From: Streptosporangiaceae bacterium NEAU-GS5
GTDB lineage: Bacteria; Actinomycetota; Actinomycetes; Streptosporangiales; Streptosporangiaceae
Direction of reading: 5' to 3'
Assembly (NCBI GenBank): GCA_017592665.1
Contig: JAGFNW010000015.1
Span: 62,001 to 126,000, forward strand
Length of the DNA stretch: 64,000 bases
Part shown: piece after piece, positions 35,001 through 41,715 of the stretch
Layout of the letters: every line of letters begins with the position of its first letter
Position numbering within the stretch: the stretch's first letter is position 1
Made by a program: the position numbers and the translations under genes
Notes under the pieces: generated by a model
The model's database searches: none
Told to the model about the DNA's origin: nothing
The model's input: only the letters and a program-made list of their open reading frames with translations

Positions 35001-35309
35001 CTCGACGACGGTCCCGTTGACCGCGATGTCGGTGGTGCGGGCGCTCGTGGTGCCGTTGGCGTACCGGATGGCGATCGTGGCGGTCCCGGCGTTGGCGGCG
35101 GTGACCGTGAACTCCAGGTAGCTGCCCGCCACATTGTCGCCGTTGACGTAGCCCGTGCCGGAGAACCCGGTGTGCGACGTCTCCAGGATGCCTTGGGAGA
35201 TGGTGGCGTTCTCCGCCTCGTAGCGGGTGGGGGCGGCGCCGGCAGGTGTGGCCACCAGCGTGCCCGCTAACAGGCCGACGGCGAGGGCGCCGGCAAGGAA
35301 AGCTCGCAC
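32016..35309 (-). CDS. secreted PQQ-dependent sugar dehydrogenase fused to CBM6/35, FN3 and PEBP domains
   Basis: The 1097-residue product starts at GTG 35309 behind TTGGAG. Order: signal peptide to about 26; three carbohydrate-binding modules of CBM6/CBM35 type (about 28-155, 160-288, 293-416), each beginning Y/F-x-A-E-x-A; two FN3 domains (about 422-610); a soluble aldose/glucose dehydrogenase propeller of the GSDH type (about 615-938) with LPWGVTFLPDG, HNGGRIKFGPDGMLY, GHRNPQG and GKNYGWP motifs; and a C-terminal YbhB/YbcL PEBP-like domain (about 940-1090). It should oxidise sugars outside the cell with PQQ and could feed electrons to the LPMO; that link is inference. Two palindromic operators lie upstream. 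Confidence 0.88.
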   Translation of the reverse strand: MRAFLAGALAVGLLAGTLVATPAGAAPTRYEAENATISQGILETSHTGFSGTGYVNGDNVAGSYLEFTVTAANAGTATIAIRYANGTTSARTTDIAVNGTVVEAAHSFGVTADWDTWATYTLTAPVTAGSNKIRLTATAAGGNPNVDFTDFEVAPPTSTSHFEAEDATISQGIFENSHTGFSGTGYVNGDNVTGSYTEWTLTAGDTGTATIAIRYANGTTGARTSDISVNGTVVEAAHSFGVTANWDTWATYTLTTPVSAGPIKVRVTSTAAGGNPNLDFIDFSVTPSGGGDTTVYQAEDASISQGAVATNHTGFTGTGFVDYTNVAGSYVEFTVTAAVQGNYPLTLRYANGTAVDRPLDVSVNGTVAAANVSFPATANWDTWVDKTVTVGLIAGANAVRLTATTANGGPNLDKLTAQVPVDPEPPTAPANLRVVGDPRPTAVDLAWDAATDNVGVQQYKIYNGGNVLATVGGNVTATTVPNLSPNTRYVISVLAYDAAGNPSQGSNSVDFTTPQIVDPTPPSTPGNLRATNVTANTVTLAWDASTDNIGVTGYNVYKDGVKFSTVPDTTATVDALTPATTYGFQVEAFDANNNTSPKTAVLSVKTGTTAAGGDPIYDRDVNTQIDLPWGVTFLPDGSALVAERDRFEIVRVTLDGQKTVIGKITEAVTTGGEGGLLGLAASPNFATDHYIYAMHTAANDNRVVRFKYENGAIGPREALVTGIAKNRFHNGGRIKFGPDGMLYITTGDGQDGTRAQNLNSLNGKILRVTPTGAGAPGNPFPSAPRVYTLGHRNPQGIAWDSQGRLWEAEFGDSTWDELNLIQPGKNYGWPNCEGRCSNTAYVNPIQQWDVASASPSGIEIVNDWIYMAAVRGERLWVMKITGSTTDTPRAFFNGRWGRLRTIVKTPDGGLWLTSTNNDKNGGTPSTLDNVIVRLKFAPTLTSTAFANNGTIPTKYTCAQDHVSGNDISPPLAWSNAPSGTQSYAVELIDTANSGKHWVIWDIPASKTALPEGLGLGFNVPSQSPAKQKAMGSGDKALQYFGPCPGGSSHKYEFTLYALDTATLPGVTSSSTVAQVETALLAHDLASVKLAGNSSAAA

Positions 35310-35322
35310 GAGATCTCCAATT

Positions 35323-35341
35323 GTTAAGAAAACTTCCTAAC
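35323..35341. promoter_or_regulatory. inverted repeat GTTAAGAA-N3-TTCCTAAC before the PQQ-dehydrogenase gene
   Basis: Eight-base arms with one mismatch, three-base spacer, 14 bases upstream of the GTG start and overlapping the leader. Sites of this form (TTAGGAA/TTCCTAA) occur before secreted carbohydrate-active genes in actinomycetes; the regulator is unknown. Confidence 0.55.
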
Positions 35342-35388
35342 TTTTGATAGATAGGATCACTCGACGGGCGACGTGTCAATACGATCCC

Positions 35389-35402
35389 GGAAAGCGCTTG
35401 CA
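35389..35402. promoter_or_regulatory. LacI-type AAGCGCTT site upstream of the PQQ-dehydrogenase gene
   Basis: GGAAAGCGCTTGCA contains the eight-base palindrome AAGCGCTT, 80 bases upstream of the start codon. The AGCGCT centre matches the LacI-family operators before the GH6 and secreted GH3 genes. Confidence 0.45.
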
Positions 35403-35800
35403 GCCCTCAGCCACAGCGACAGCCACACCCGCCACCGCCACCGCCCAGGGTCGCCCTCTCCCCGGGGCGCGGGCCCCAACCCGCTCCCCACCCCGCCGCC
35501 GCGCCAGCCGTCGCCCCGAGCCGCCCCGCCGCCGCGCCAGCCGTCGCCCCGAAGCCGCCCCTATCGAGCCACGCCCGCCGGCCACAGCCCAACGCCGCCA
35601 CCCACCCGGGCCGCGCGCACGGCAACCGGGTCATCAGGCGGGCCGCCCCCCTGGAGATCTGATAAGTCCCCCACAGTCGCGCCTGACTGGGAAGCGGATC
35701 CCCGATCGCGATCTCTCCACGGAAATCTGTTCACTCAACTGATCCGCGATCCGCCTACAGACAAATGTCGGCCCACATCGATCAATTCCTCGCACGGGAT
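35403..35800. other. non-coding, Pro-codon-rich stretch with a 33-base tandem duplication
   Basis: I see no convincing gene. Open frames here are Pro/Arg-rich by composition only. A 29-base sequence is repeated exactly at 35491-35519 and 35524-35552 (period 33). The stretch separates the PQQ-dehydrogenase promoter from the decayed regulator remnant. Confidence 0.6.
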
Positions 35801-35804
35801 TCGC

Positions 35805-35941
35805 CTTCATATTCGTTCGGTTTCGCCGGTCGCCGCCCGGATGCGACGCGAGGAGATCTTCGATCGCGACAAGCCGCTGAGCTGTACATACTCCTCGACG
35901 AATGGGCCCTCAGGCGCCCCATCGGCAGTAACGACGTCATG
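35805..35941 (+). pseudogene. remnant of a DUF5753 (Scr1-type) regulator
   Basis: In one frame bases 35829-35873 code VAARMRREEIFDRDKP and in the next frame 35876-35941 code AELYILLDEWALRRPIGSNDVM. Joined by one base, these match the centre of the DUF5753 domain found in actinomycete Scr1-type XRE regulators (R-M-x-R-Q-x-I-L ... L-W-x-x-x-D-E-A-A-L-R-R-P-V-G). The N-terminal helix-turn-helix and the C-terminal 60-70 residues are absent, so this is a doubly truncated, frameshifted relic that runs directly into a DUF397 gene. Identification is by recalled motif and not by a search. Confidence 0.6.
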
Positions 35942-36170
35942 GAGCGAAAAAGCCTGACCGCCGCGGACCTTTCGCAGGCAGCGTGGGAGAAAAAGCTCCC
36001 GCAGTGGCAACAATGGCGGCACCTGCGTCGAGGTCGCGGCCAACCTGCCCGGAATCATCGCCGTACGGGGCAGTAAGAACCCGGCGGGCGCAGTCCTGGC
36101 CTTCACCTCCGACGAGTGGACCGACTTCCTCGGCGGCGTCAGACTCGGCGAATTCGACCTGCCGGCCTGA
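35939..36170 (+). pseudogene. DUF397-domain gene with a one-base frameshift
   Basis: From ATG 35939 the frame codes MERKSLTAADLSQAAWEK. After the A5 run at 35990-35994 the DUF397 sequence continues in the next frame as SSRSGNNGGTCVEVA ... IAVRGSKNPAG ... FTSDEWTDFLGGVRLGEFD, ending at TGA 36168-36170. Removing one A restores a 76-residue DUF397 protein, the usual partner of Scr1-type regulators. As written the reading frame ends early at 36076. It may be a pseudogene, a slippage site or an assembly error. It directly follows the DUF5753 remnant, as expected for the pair. Confidence 0.75.
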
Positions 36171-36312
36171 TCCCCGCGACGTGGGGAGCCACCCATGAAT
36201 CCGGCCAGACCTCCGATCTTTAGCCTGAAGCCAATCCGGATGGTAGACGTAAGCCACATTCGATAGGTTATCAGGCATACACGGTGCGTGATCTTATGGT
36301 TCGATTGACTGC
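36171..36312. other. short intergenic stretch
   Basis: A weak CCCC-N7-GGGG hairpin at 36173-36187 could terminate the DUF397 relic; the remainder should hold the promoter of the two-TM/STAND gene pair. It is more AT-rich than the surrounding sequence. Confidence 0.4.
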
Positions 36313-36822
36313 ATGGGGCGGGATGATCTCAGTGACTTCGCCATGACGGCTCGTGGTGCCGCCTGGATCAGATGGGTCTTACAAGGATTCTCCGTGGTGC
36401 TCGCTGTCGCGGTGGCGGTGGCCAGCAACCAGATCCTCAACAGCGGCCTATGGAGTTGGTGGTGGACGGGCATCGCCGTCGCCCTGACGACCATCAGCGC
36501 CCTGATCACCCATAAGCTCACCCGGCCAACCGCAGCGACTCCTGCCGCGACTTCTGGCCAGGTCATAGAGGACAGCACCGCCGGCACGAGCATCGACCAG
36601 CTACGCGACATCACCGGCAGCGTCCGGCTCCACGACACCAAATCACCAGCGCCGGCCCCGGCACCCTCGACGGCCCCCGCCCAGCCCGCCGCGCCTGGTG
36701 AAGCGCCGCCGCCAGCCGATCGCGAGACCCCCGCCGACCAGCGGATCAGCGGATCGCAGGCAGGCGGATCGATCACCCAGATCCACGGTGTGGGCGGCGA
36801 TGTGACCATCGAACGCTCATGA
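36313..36822 (+). CDS. two-TM membrane protein with two copies of a putative signalling motif
   Basis: The 169-residue product has two membrane spans (about 17-37 and 46-66) joined by a very short Trp-rich turn, then a cytoplasmic or exterior tail rich in Pro and Ala. The tail carries two copies of one motif: SIDQLRDITGSVRL (93-106) and, at the very end, SITQIHGVGGDVTI (153-166). A related copy, DLIQIAHVAGNVTI, is found near the N-terminus of the overlapping STAND protein. The stop overlaps the next ATG (ATGA). I read it as a candidate membrane effector or anchor of the STAND protein. The start at 36313 lacks a clear ribosome site; ATG 36343 would still keep both spans. Confidence 0.7.
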   Translation: MGRDDLSDFAMTARGAAWIRWVLQGFSVVLAVAVAVASNQILNSGLWSWWWTGIAVALTTISALITHKLTRPTAATPAATSGQVIEDSTAGTSIDQLRDITGSVRLHDTKSPAPAPAPSTAPAQPAAPGEAPPPADRETPADQRISGSQAGGSITQIHGVGGDVTIERS

Positions 36823-38718
36823 CCGCCGAGCCCACACCATCCGACAGCTCCCCCGATGCAGCCCCAGCCGGGACGCTGCAGTCGGTCACCGACACGACGG
36901 TGCACCGGGACCTGATCCAGATCGCACACGTCGCCGGAAATGTCACCATCACCCAAGCCGGACCGGTCCCGGTAGTCGAGCAGATCGTTGAGGGCGACAT
37001 CCCCGCCCAGCCGCCCGGCTTCCAACTACGCCCCGAGCTACTGGAACGGCTACACGCCCAGGTGGGGGCAACGGGAGCGGCAGTGGTGTCGGCGGTCACC
37101 GGCACCCCGGGGGTCGGTAAGACCTTGCTGGCCGCATCGTATGCATGGGCGTGCCAGCAGGCGGGCTGGCCACTGGTCGCTTGGATACCGGCAGAGACCG
37201 CCGACCAGATCACCACCGGCTTGGCCGCCGTCGCCCACCGGCTCGGCCTACGCGAAGCCGACGACGACGCCCTCACCGCAGCGGCCAAGGCCAAAGCCTG
37301 GCTGTCGGCGCGGTCGGCAGCCGGGGTTACTCGTGTTCGACAACGCTGCCGATGTCGACCAGCTGGCGGCGTGGTGCCCGGTCACCGGAGCGGTCAGAGT
37401 GCTGATCACCTCGCGCAACCGGGCCTTCCATCAGCGCTATGCCCCGATCGAGGTGGACACCTTCACCGCCGAGCAGGCCGCCCGCTTCCTGGCCGAGCGC
37501 ACCGGGCTGGACGACCTCGACCAGGCCACGGCACTGGCGGCCGAGCTGGACTATCTGCCCCTGGCATTGGCCCAGGCAGCCGCCCTCATCGCCCGCCGCC
37601 ATCTCATCTATCCCGCCTACCGTCGGTTGCTGGCCGACTTCCCACTGAGCGACTACCTGCCCTCCCAGCGAGGCGATATCTATCCCGTCGGCACCGCCCA
37701 AGCGATCATGCTGTCGGTGGTCCAGGCGGAAGCCACCCTCCCCGGCGGGGCCGATCTACTGCGGACACTGGCCGTGCTGTCCCCCGCCGGCGTCCCGCGC
37801 ATCCTCCTGCCGGGTCACGTCGACCTCACCGCCCAGGCATCCTCCGCTGATGTGACGGCAGCCGCCGAAGCGCAGGAGCTGCTCGCCGGGTTGGCCGACA
37901 CTTCACTGATCAGCTTCAGCGAAGATGGCTCGGCGGTCCTGATGCACCGCCTGGTTCAACGAGTCCTGCGCGAACGCGTGATCCGCGACGGAGACCTGCC
38001 CGCCGCCATCGATCAGGCGATCGACCTGCTGGTGGCCTTAGACAACGTGATCCCGAACGGCGCCCAGACCTGGGCCGCACGTGCCGCGGTCGAGATCCTC
38101 TTGGAACAGACCGATGCCCTGCGCACACTAACGACTGGCGACGACATCCCTGACCGCCTGCTCGCCCTGCGCGCCTGGTGCGGCCACTACCTGATGGACC
38201 TCGCTGATCTCCGCCGTGCCGTCCCGCTTCTCCGGCAGACCCTTTCCGACCGCGAACGCATCCTTGGCACCGACCACCCCAACACCCTGACCTCCCGCAA
38301 CAACCTCGCCAGCGCCTACCAAGCGGCAGGCGACCTCACCCAAGCCATCCCCCTCTACCAGCAGACCCTCACCGACCGCGAACGCATCCTCGGCACCGAC
38401 CACCCCGACACCTTGTCCTCCCGCAACAACCTCGCCACTGCCTACCAGGCGGCCGGCGATCCCAGCAGGGCCATCGCCCTCCACCAGCAAAACCTCACCG
38501 ACCGCGAACGCATCCTCGGCACCGACCACCCCGACACCTTGTCCTCCCGCAACAACCTCGCCTACGTCTACGGATCGGCCGGCGACCTCACCCGCGCCAT
38601 CTCCATCTACCAGCAGACCCTGGCTGACTGCGAGCGGGTGCTGAGTGAGGACCACCCGATTACCAAGGCAGTGCGGGGCAACTTGGACGTGCTCACGAGG
38701 TCACACGAAAGGAAGTAA
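36819..38718 (+). pseudogene. NB-ARC/TPR STAND (NLR-like) protein gene, interrupted by a frameshift
   Basis: From ATG 36819 the first frame gives an N-terminal motif DLIQIAHVAGNVTI (31-44) and an NTPase domain with P-loop GTPGVGKT (95-102). At the G4 run 37323-37326 the frame is lost. The next frame continues with LLVFDNAADVDQLAAWCP (Walker B), VLITSRNRAF, DYLPLALAQAAALI (the G-L-P-L-A-type motif), a winged-helix-like part with MHRLVQRVLR, and four kinesin-light-chain-like TPRs to 38718. Deleting one G joins them into one protein of about 632 residues. STAND NTPases of this layout act as ligand-triggered switches in regulation or anti-phage defence. Whether the gene is dead or the base is a sequence error cannot be told here. 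Confidence 0.8.
38240..38670 (+). repeat. 126-base tandem TPR-coding repeats
   Basis: Four 42-residue TPR units are coded by 126-base repeats. A block of about 70 bases coding LTDRERILGTDHPDTLSSRN is identical at about 38370 and 38496. Such perfect tandem copies allow rapid change in repeat number, a feature of recognition domains. Confidence 0.85.
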
Positions 38719-38731
38719 GGGAGCACGCGGG

Positions 38732-40039
38732 CTATCGCGGCTGACTTTCGTCGGAGCGGTAGTCGTAGAGGCTGTTGACGAACTTGTGGCGGAGGGGGGC
38801 GACGCGGCTCGTCGTCCAGAAGAAGAGGCGGCTGAAGGCGAGGACGGTCCGGCCGATGAGGGGGCGATACATGGGGTCGCGGCCGTTGGTGCCGTTCTGG
38901 GCCAGGGAGTCGGCGACGCGGGCGAAGCCGTAGGGGATCATTTCGGCCTCGTAGGCGGCGATGGCCTCGAGAAGGGGCTTGCCGGAGGTGAGCTCGCGGC
39001 AGAGCAGGCGCGCGTCGCGGAGAGCCGTGTTGGCGCCCACGCCCTGGCCCGGGGTCATCGTGTGGACGGCGTCGCCGAGCAGGGTGATGTTCGTCGTCGG
39101 CCACGGGTCGATCGGCTCGGAGGTGCGGATTTTGACGAGGAAGCAGCTGCCTTGGTCGCCCAGCTCGAACAGGCGCCGGTAGGCGGGGTGGTAGTTCGAC
39201 GTCATGGCGAGGACCAGGTCCTTCAGCTGCTTGCCGTCCATGTCGGCGACGTCGGCGGGGAAGCGGTCGGCGGAGGTGGAGAAGCTCCAGTTGATGTAAT
39301 CGGCCGTGTTGTCGTAGAGCAGGCCAGGCCATCGGCGGATCAGGTCGCCCTCGACGCCGCCGCGGTCGCGCTGGAACTCCATCACGTGCCAGACGCCGAA
39401 CTGGCCCTTCGGCGCGAACAGCAGCGAGATCCCCTCGAAGACTTCCCGGGGCAGCAGGGCCTTCGTCTCTTCGGTGATCGGGACCTTGGCGGCGATGGCC
39501 CAGACGCCGGTCTCTTTCACACCCGCGTGCGGCAGGTACTGCCGGCGCACGCGTGAGTTGGTGCCGTCGGCGGCCACCAGGACGTCGCCGGTCTCAAAAG
39601 TGCCGTCGGCGAAATGGGCGGTGACCCGGCCGTCGTCCGCATGCGAGTAGTGCGTGAAGGTCTTGTCGAACCGTACGACGTCGTCCATGCCGGTGAGCAG
39701 GACCTGGCGGAGCGTCATCCGTGACACCGACCGCTCGGCGTTCACGTCGTCGGCGGCCTCGCGGAGCCGGAATGAGGCGGTCATCCGAAGCTTCTCGGTG
39801 AGCACGTTGAAGTAGCGCGGCTCGCGGGCGCAGGTGGCCACGAACGTCTCGAACAGCTCGGGTGGCAGCAGTTCGTTCAGCGCGCGGCTGCCGGTCGGGT
39901 TGATGCCGACGCGATAGCCGTACAGGCCGTCGGTTCTCGTGCGGTCGCGCTCGAAGACCGTGACGTCGACGCCTGCGCGGCGCAGTCCGTGCGCCAGGGC
40001 CATGCCGCCGGTGCCGGCTCCGATGATCATGACGTGCAT
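38732..40039 (-). CDS. FAD-dependent monooxygenase (PHBH/TetX-type)
   Basis: The 435-residue product starts at ATG 40039 behind AGAGGAG. MHVMIIGAGTGGMALAHGL is the N-terminal Rossmann G-x-G-x-x-G that binds FAD, VLVAADGTNSRVR is the D-G motif, and ITLLGDAVHTMTPGQGVGAN the G-D motif of class A flavoprotein monooxygenases. They hydroxylate aromatic or polyketide-like compounds with NAD(P)H and O2, and include antibiotic-inactivating enzymes. The gene is divergent from a MarR regulator with an imperfect palindrome between them, which suggests induction by its substrate. No membrane span or signal peptide is present. Confidence 0.9.
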   Translation of the reverse strand: MHVMIIGAGTGGMALAHGLRRAGVDVTVFERDRTRTDGLYGYRVGINPTGSRALNELLPPELFETFVATCAREPRYFNVLTEKLRMTASFRLREAADDVNAERSVSRMTLRQVLLTGMDDVVRFDKTFTHYSHADDGRVTAHFADGTFETGDVLVAADGTNSRVRRQYLPHAGVKETGVWAIAAKVPITEETKALLPREVFEGISLLFAPKGQFGVWHVMEFQRDRGGVEGDLIRRWPGLLYDNTADYINWSFSTSADRFPADVADMDGKQLKDLVLAMTSNYHPAYRRLFELGDQGSCFLVKIRTSEPIDPWPTTNITLLGDAVHTMTPGQGVGANTALRDARLLCRELTSGKPLLEAIAAYEAEMIPYGFARVADSLAQNGTNGRDPMYRPLIGRTVLAFSRLFFWTTSRVAPLRHKFVNSLYDYRSDESQPR

Positions 40040-40059
40040 GTCTAGACTCCTCTTGATAG

Positions 40060-40079
40060 TCGAGATATATTTATCTTGA
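40060..40079. promoter_or_regulatory. MarR-type operator TCGAGATA-N4-TATCTTGA
   Basis: Eight-base arms with one mismatch around a four-base spacer, centred between the divergent monooxygenase and MarR genes; AT-rich as expected for a MarR site overlapping both promoters. Confidence 0.65.
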
Positions 40080-40095
40080 ACATCGAGAGGCTTGA

Positions 40096-40560
40096 ATGTC
40101 AAGGGAAAATTTGCTGAAGCAGGTCGGCGCGGCGGCCCAGGCCTATCAGGCGTCGGTCGAGGCGTTCGACGAGGCCGTGGCCCGGCGCATGCGGATCAAC
40201 AGCACCGATCTGCGCTGCATCGAGGTGCTGCTGCAGGAGGACTCCGTCACTCCAGGGCGGCTGGCCGTCGCGCTCGGGCTGACCACGGGCAGCGTGACGG
40301 CGATGCTCGACCGGATGACGCGACTCGGCTATCTGAGCCGGTCGCCCGACCCGATGGATCGGCGGAAGATCGTGGTGCGCGCCACGGACCGGACGCGCGA
40401 ACTCACCACAGAGCTTTATCTGCCACTCGCCGTCGAAGGCGAGCGGGACGTCCTCGGCCACTACACGGACGAGGAGCTGGAGGTGGTGCTGGACTTTCTT
40501 ACGCGCGCCCGACAGCTACAGGAGCGCCATCATCAACGGGTCATCCCGCGGCGACCATGA
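40096..40560 (+). CDS. MarR-family transcriptional regulator
   Basis: The 154-residue product has the MarR winged helix: VTPGRLAVALGLTTGSVTAMLDRMTRLGYLSRSPDPMDRRKIVV contains the recognition helix and the D-R-R wing. ATG 40096 follows GAGAGG. It should repress the divergent FAD monooxygenase and itself through the operator at 40060-40079. Its last 20 bases overlap a minus-strand gene for a 29-residue membrane peptide. Confidence 0.92.
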   Translation: MSRENLLKQVGAAAQAYQASVEAFDEAVARRMRINSTDLRCIEVLLQEDSVTPGRLAVALGLTTGSVTAMLDRMTRLGYLSRSPDPMDRRKIVVRATDRTRELTTELYLPLAVEGERDVLGHYTDEELEVVLDFLTRARQLQERHHQRVIPRRP

Positions 40561-40630
40561 GCGCCATGCCCACCAGGATGACCACCGGGATCAACCAGAC
40601 GACGACCTCGGCGGCGAACTCCTTGTACAT
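40541..40630 (-). CDS. 29-residue single-span membrane peptide
   Basis: ATG 40630 to TGA 40541 codes a peptide with a short hydrophilic start (MYKEFAAEV) and one long hydrophobic span rich in Val, Leu, Ile and Met. A strong AGGAGGAG lies six bases upstream, much better than most genes in the window, which supports translation. It is convergent with and overlaps the MarR gene by 20 bases and is divergent from the ketopantoate-reductase-like gene. I do not recognise it; small proteins of this type act as membrane regulators or toxins. Confidence 0.6.
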   Translation of the reverse strand: MYKEFAAEVVVWLIPVVILVGMALMVAAG

Positions 40631-40710
40631 GACTCTCCTCCTGGACGGGCGACTCCCGCCTAGAGGATATTCGGTCTGCTCCCCAAGTAAGGCACGTTAC
40701 GTTCGGGGAT

Positions 40711-41715
40711 ATGCGCTACATCATCATCGGCGCCGGCGCGATCGGCGGGACCATCGGCGCACGCCTGTTCGAGGCGGGCCTCAACGTCGTGCTGGTGGCC
40801 CGCGGCCGGCACTTCGCCGCGCTCCGTGACGGCGGCCTGCACTTCACCTCCCCGGACGGCGTCCGCACGCTCCCGATCCCGGCCGCCGACGGCCCTATCC
40901 CCCTGACCAGCGACGACGTGCTGGTCATTGCCACCAAGACGCACGACACCGCGGCGGTGCTCGACATCTGGGCGGACGCCCCGGTCGAGGGCGGCGGCAC
41001 GGCGGCCGAGCGCCTGCCGATCGTCTGCGCGCAGAACGGCGTCGAGAACGAGCGGCTCGCGCTCCGGCGCTTCTCCCGCGTGTACGGCATGCTCGTCTGG
41101 CTCCCCGCGCTGCACCTGATCCCCGGCCAGGTCATCGGCTACGGCGCGCCCCTGTCCGGGATGCTGCCGGTCGGACGTTATCCACAGGGTGTGGACAACG
41201 TGGCCGAGCGGATCGCCGCCGACTTCGCCAAGAGCGGGTTCGCCACCTTCGCCAGCCCAGAGATCATGCGCTGGAAGTACGCGAAGCTGCTCGGCAACCT
41301 CGGCAACGCCATCCAGGCCATGTGCGGGCGCGCCTCCGGCTGGGAGCCGATCGCGGCCCGGCTGCGCGCCGAAGGCCGGTCCGTGCTCGACGCCGCCGGC
41401 ATCGCGTACGTCTCCGAGGAAGAGGAGCGGGCCGAACGCGGCGACAAGGTCCAGGAGGTGTCCATCGACGGCGTCGAACGGCCCGGCGGCTCGACCTGGC
41501 AGAGCCTGGCCAAGCGCAGCGGCTCGGTCGAATGCGACTACCTGAACGGCGAGATCGTCCTGCTCGGCCGCCTGCACGGCGTCCCCACCCCGGTCAACGA
41601 GTGCCTGCAGCGGGAAAGCGCCCGTTTCGCCGGCGAGGGCCGCGCCCCCGGCTCCATGACCATCCCCGAGCTGCTCGACCTCGTGGAGGGGTACGCCCGT
41701 GCCGCGGGATCCTGA
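40711..41715 (+). CDS. ketopantoate reductase (ApbA/PanE)-family protein
   Basis: The 334-residue product begins MRYIIIGAGAIGGTIGARL, the NADPH-binding G-x-G-x-x-G of the ApbA/PanE family, then CAQNGVENE, the conserved Q-N-G segment, and WKYAKLLGNLGNAI with the catalytic Lys and Asn. Family members reduce 2-oxo acids such as ketopantoate. This copy is somewhat divergent, so it may act on another keto acid rather than in pantothenate synthesis. The downstream esterase gene overlaps its end by 17 bases, implying an operon. Confidence 0.85.
   Translation: MRYIIIGAGAIGGTIGARLFEAGLNVVLVARGRHFAALRDGGLHFTSPDGVRTLPIPAADGPIPLTSDDVLVIATKTHDTAAVLDIWADAPVEGGGTAAERLPIVCAQNGVENERLALRRFSRVYGMLVWLPALHLIPGQVIGYGAPLSGMLPVGRYPQGVDNVAERIAADFAKSGFATFASPEIMRWKYAKLLGNLGNAIQAMCGRASGWEPIAARLRAEGRSVLDAAGIAYVSEEEERAERGDKVQEVSIDGVERPGGSTWQSLAKRSGSVECDYLNGEIVLLGRLHGVPTPVNECLQRESARFAGEGRAPGSMTIPELLDLVEGYARAAGS

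Noticed and set aside
35344-35760. Pro/Arg-rich open frames before the DUF397 relic
   Set aside because: Composition-driven, with a simple tandem duplication, no ribosome site and no recognisable domain.
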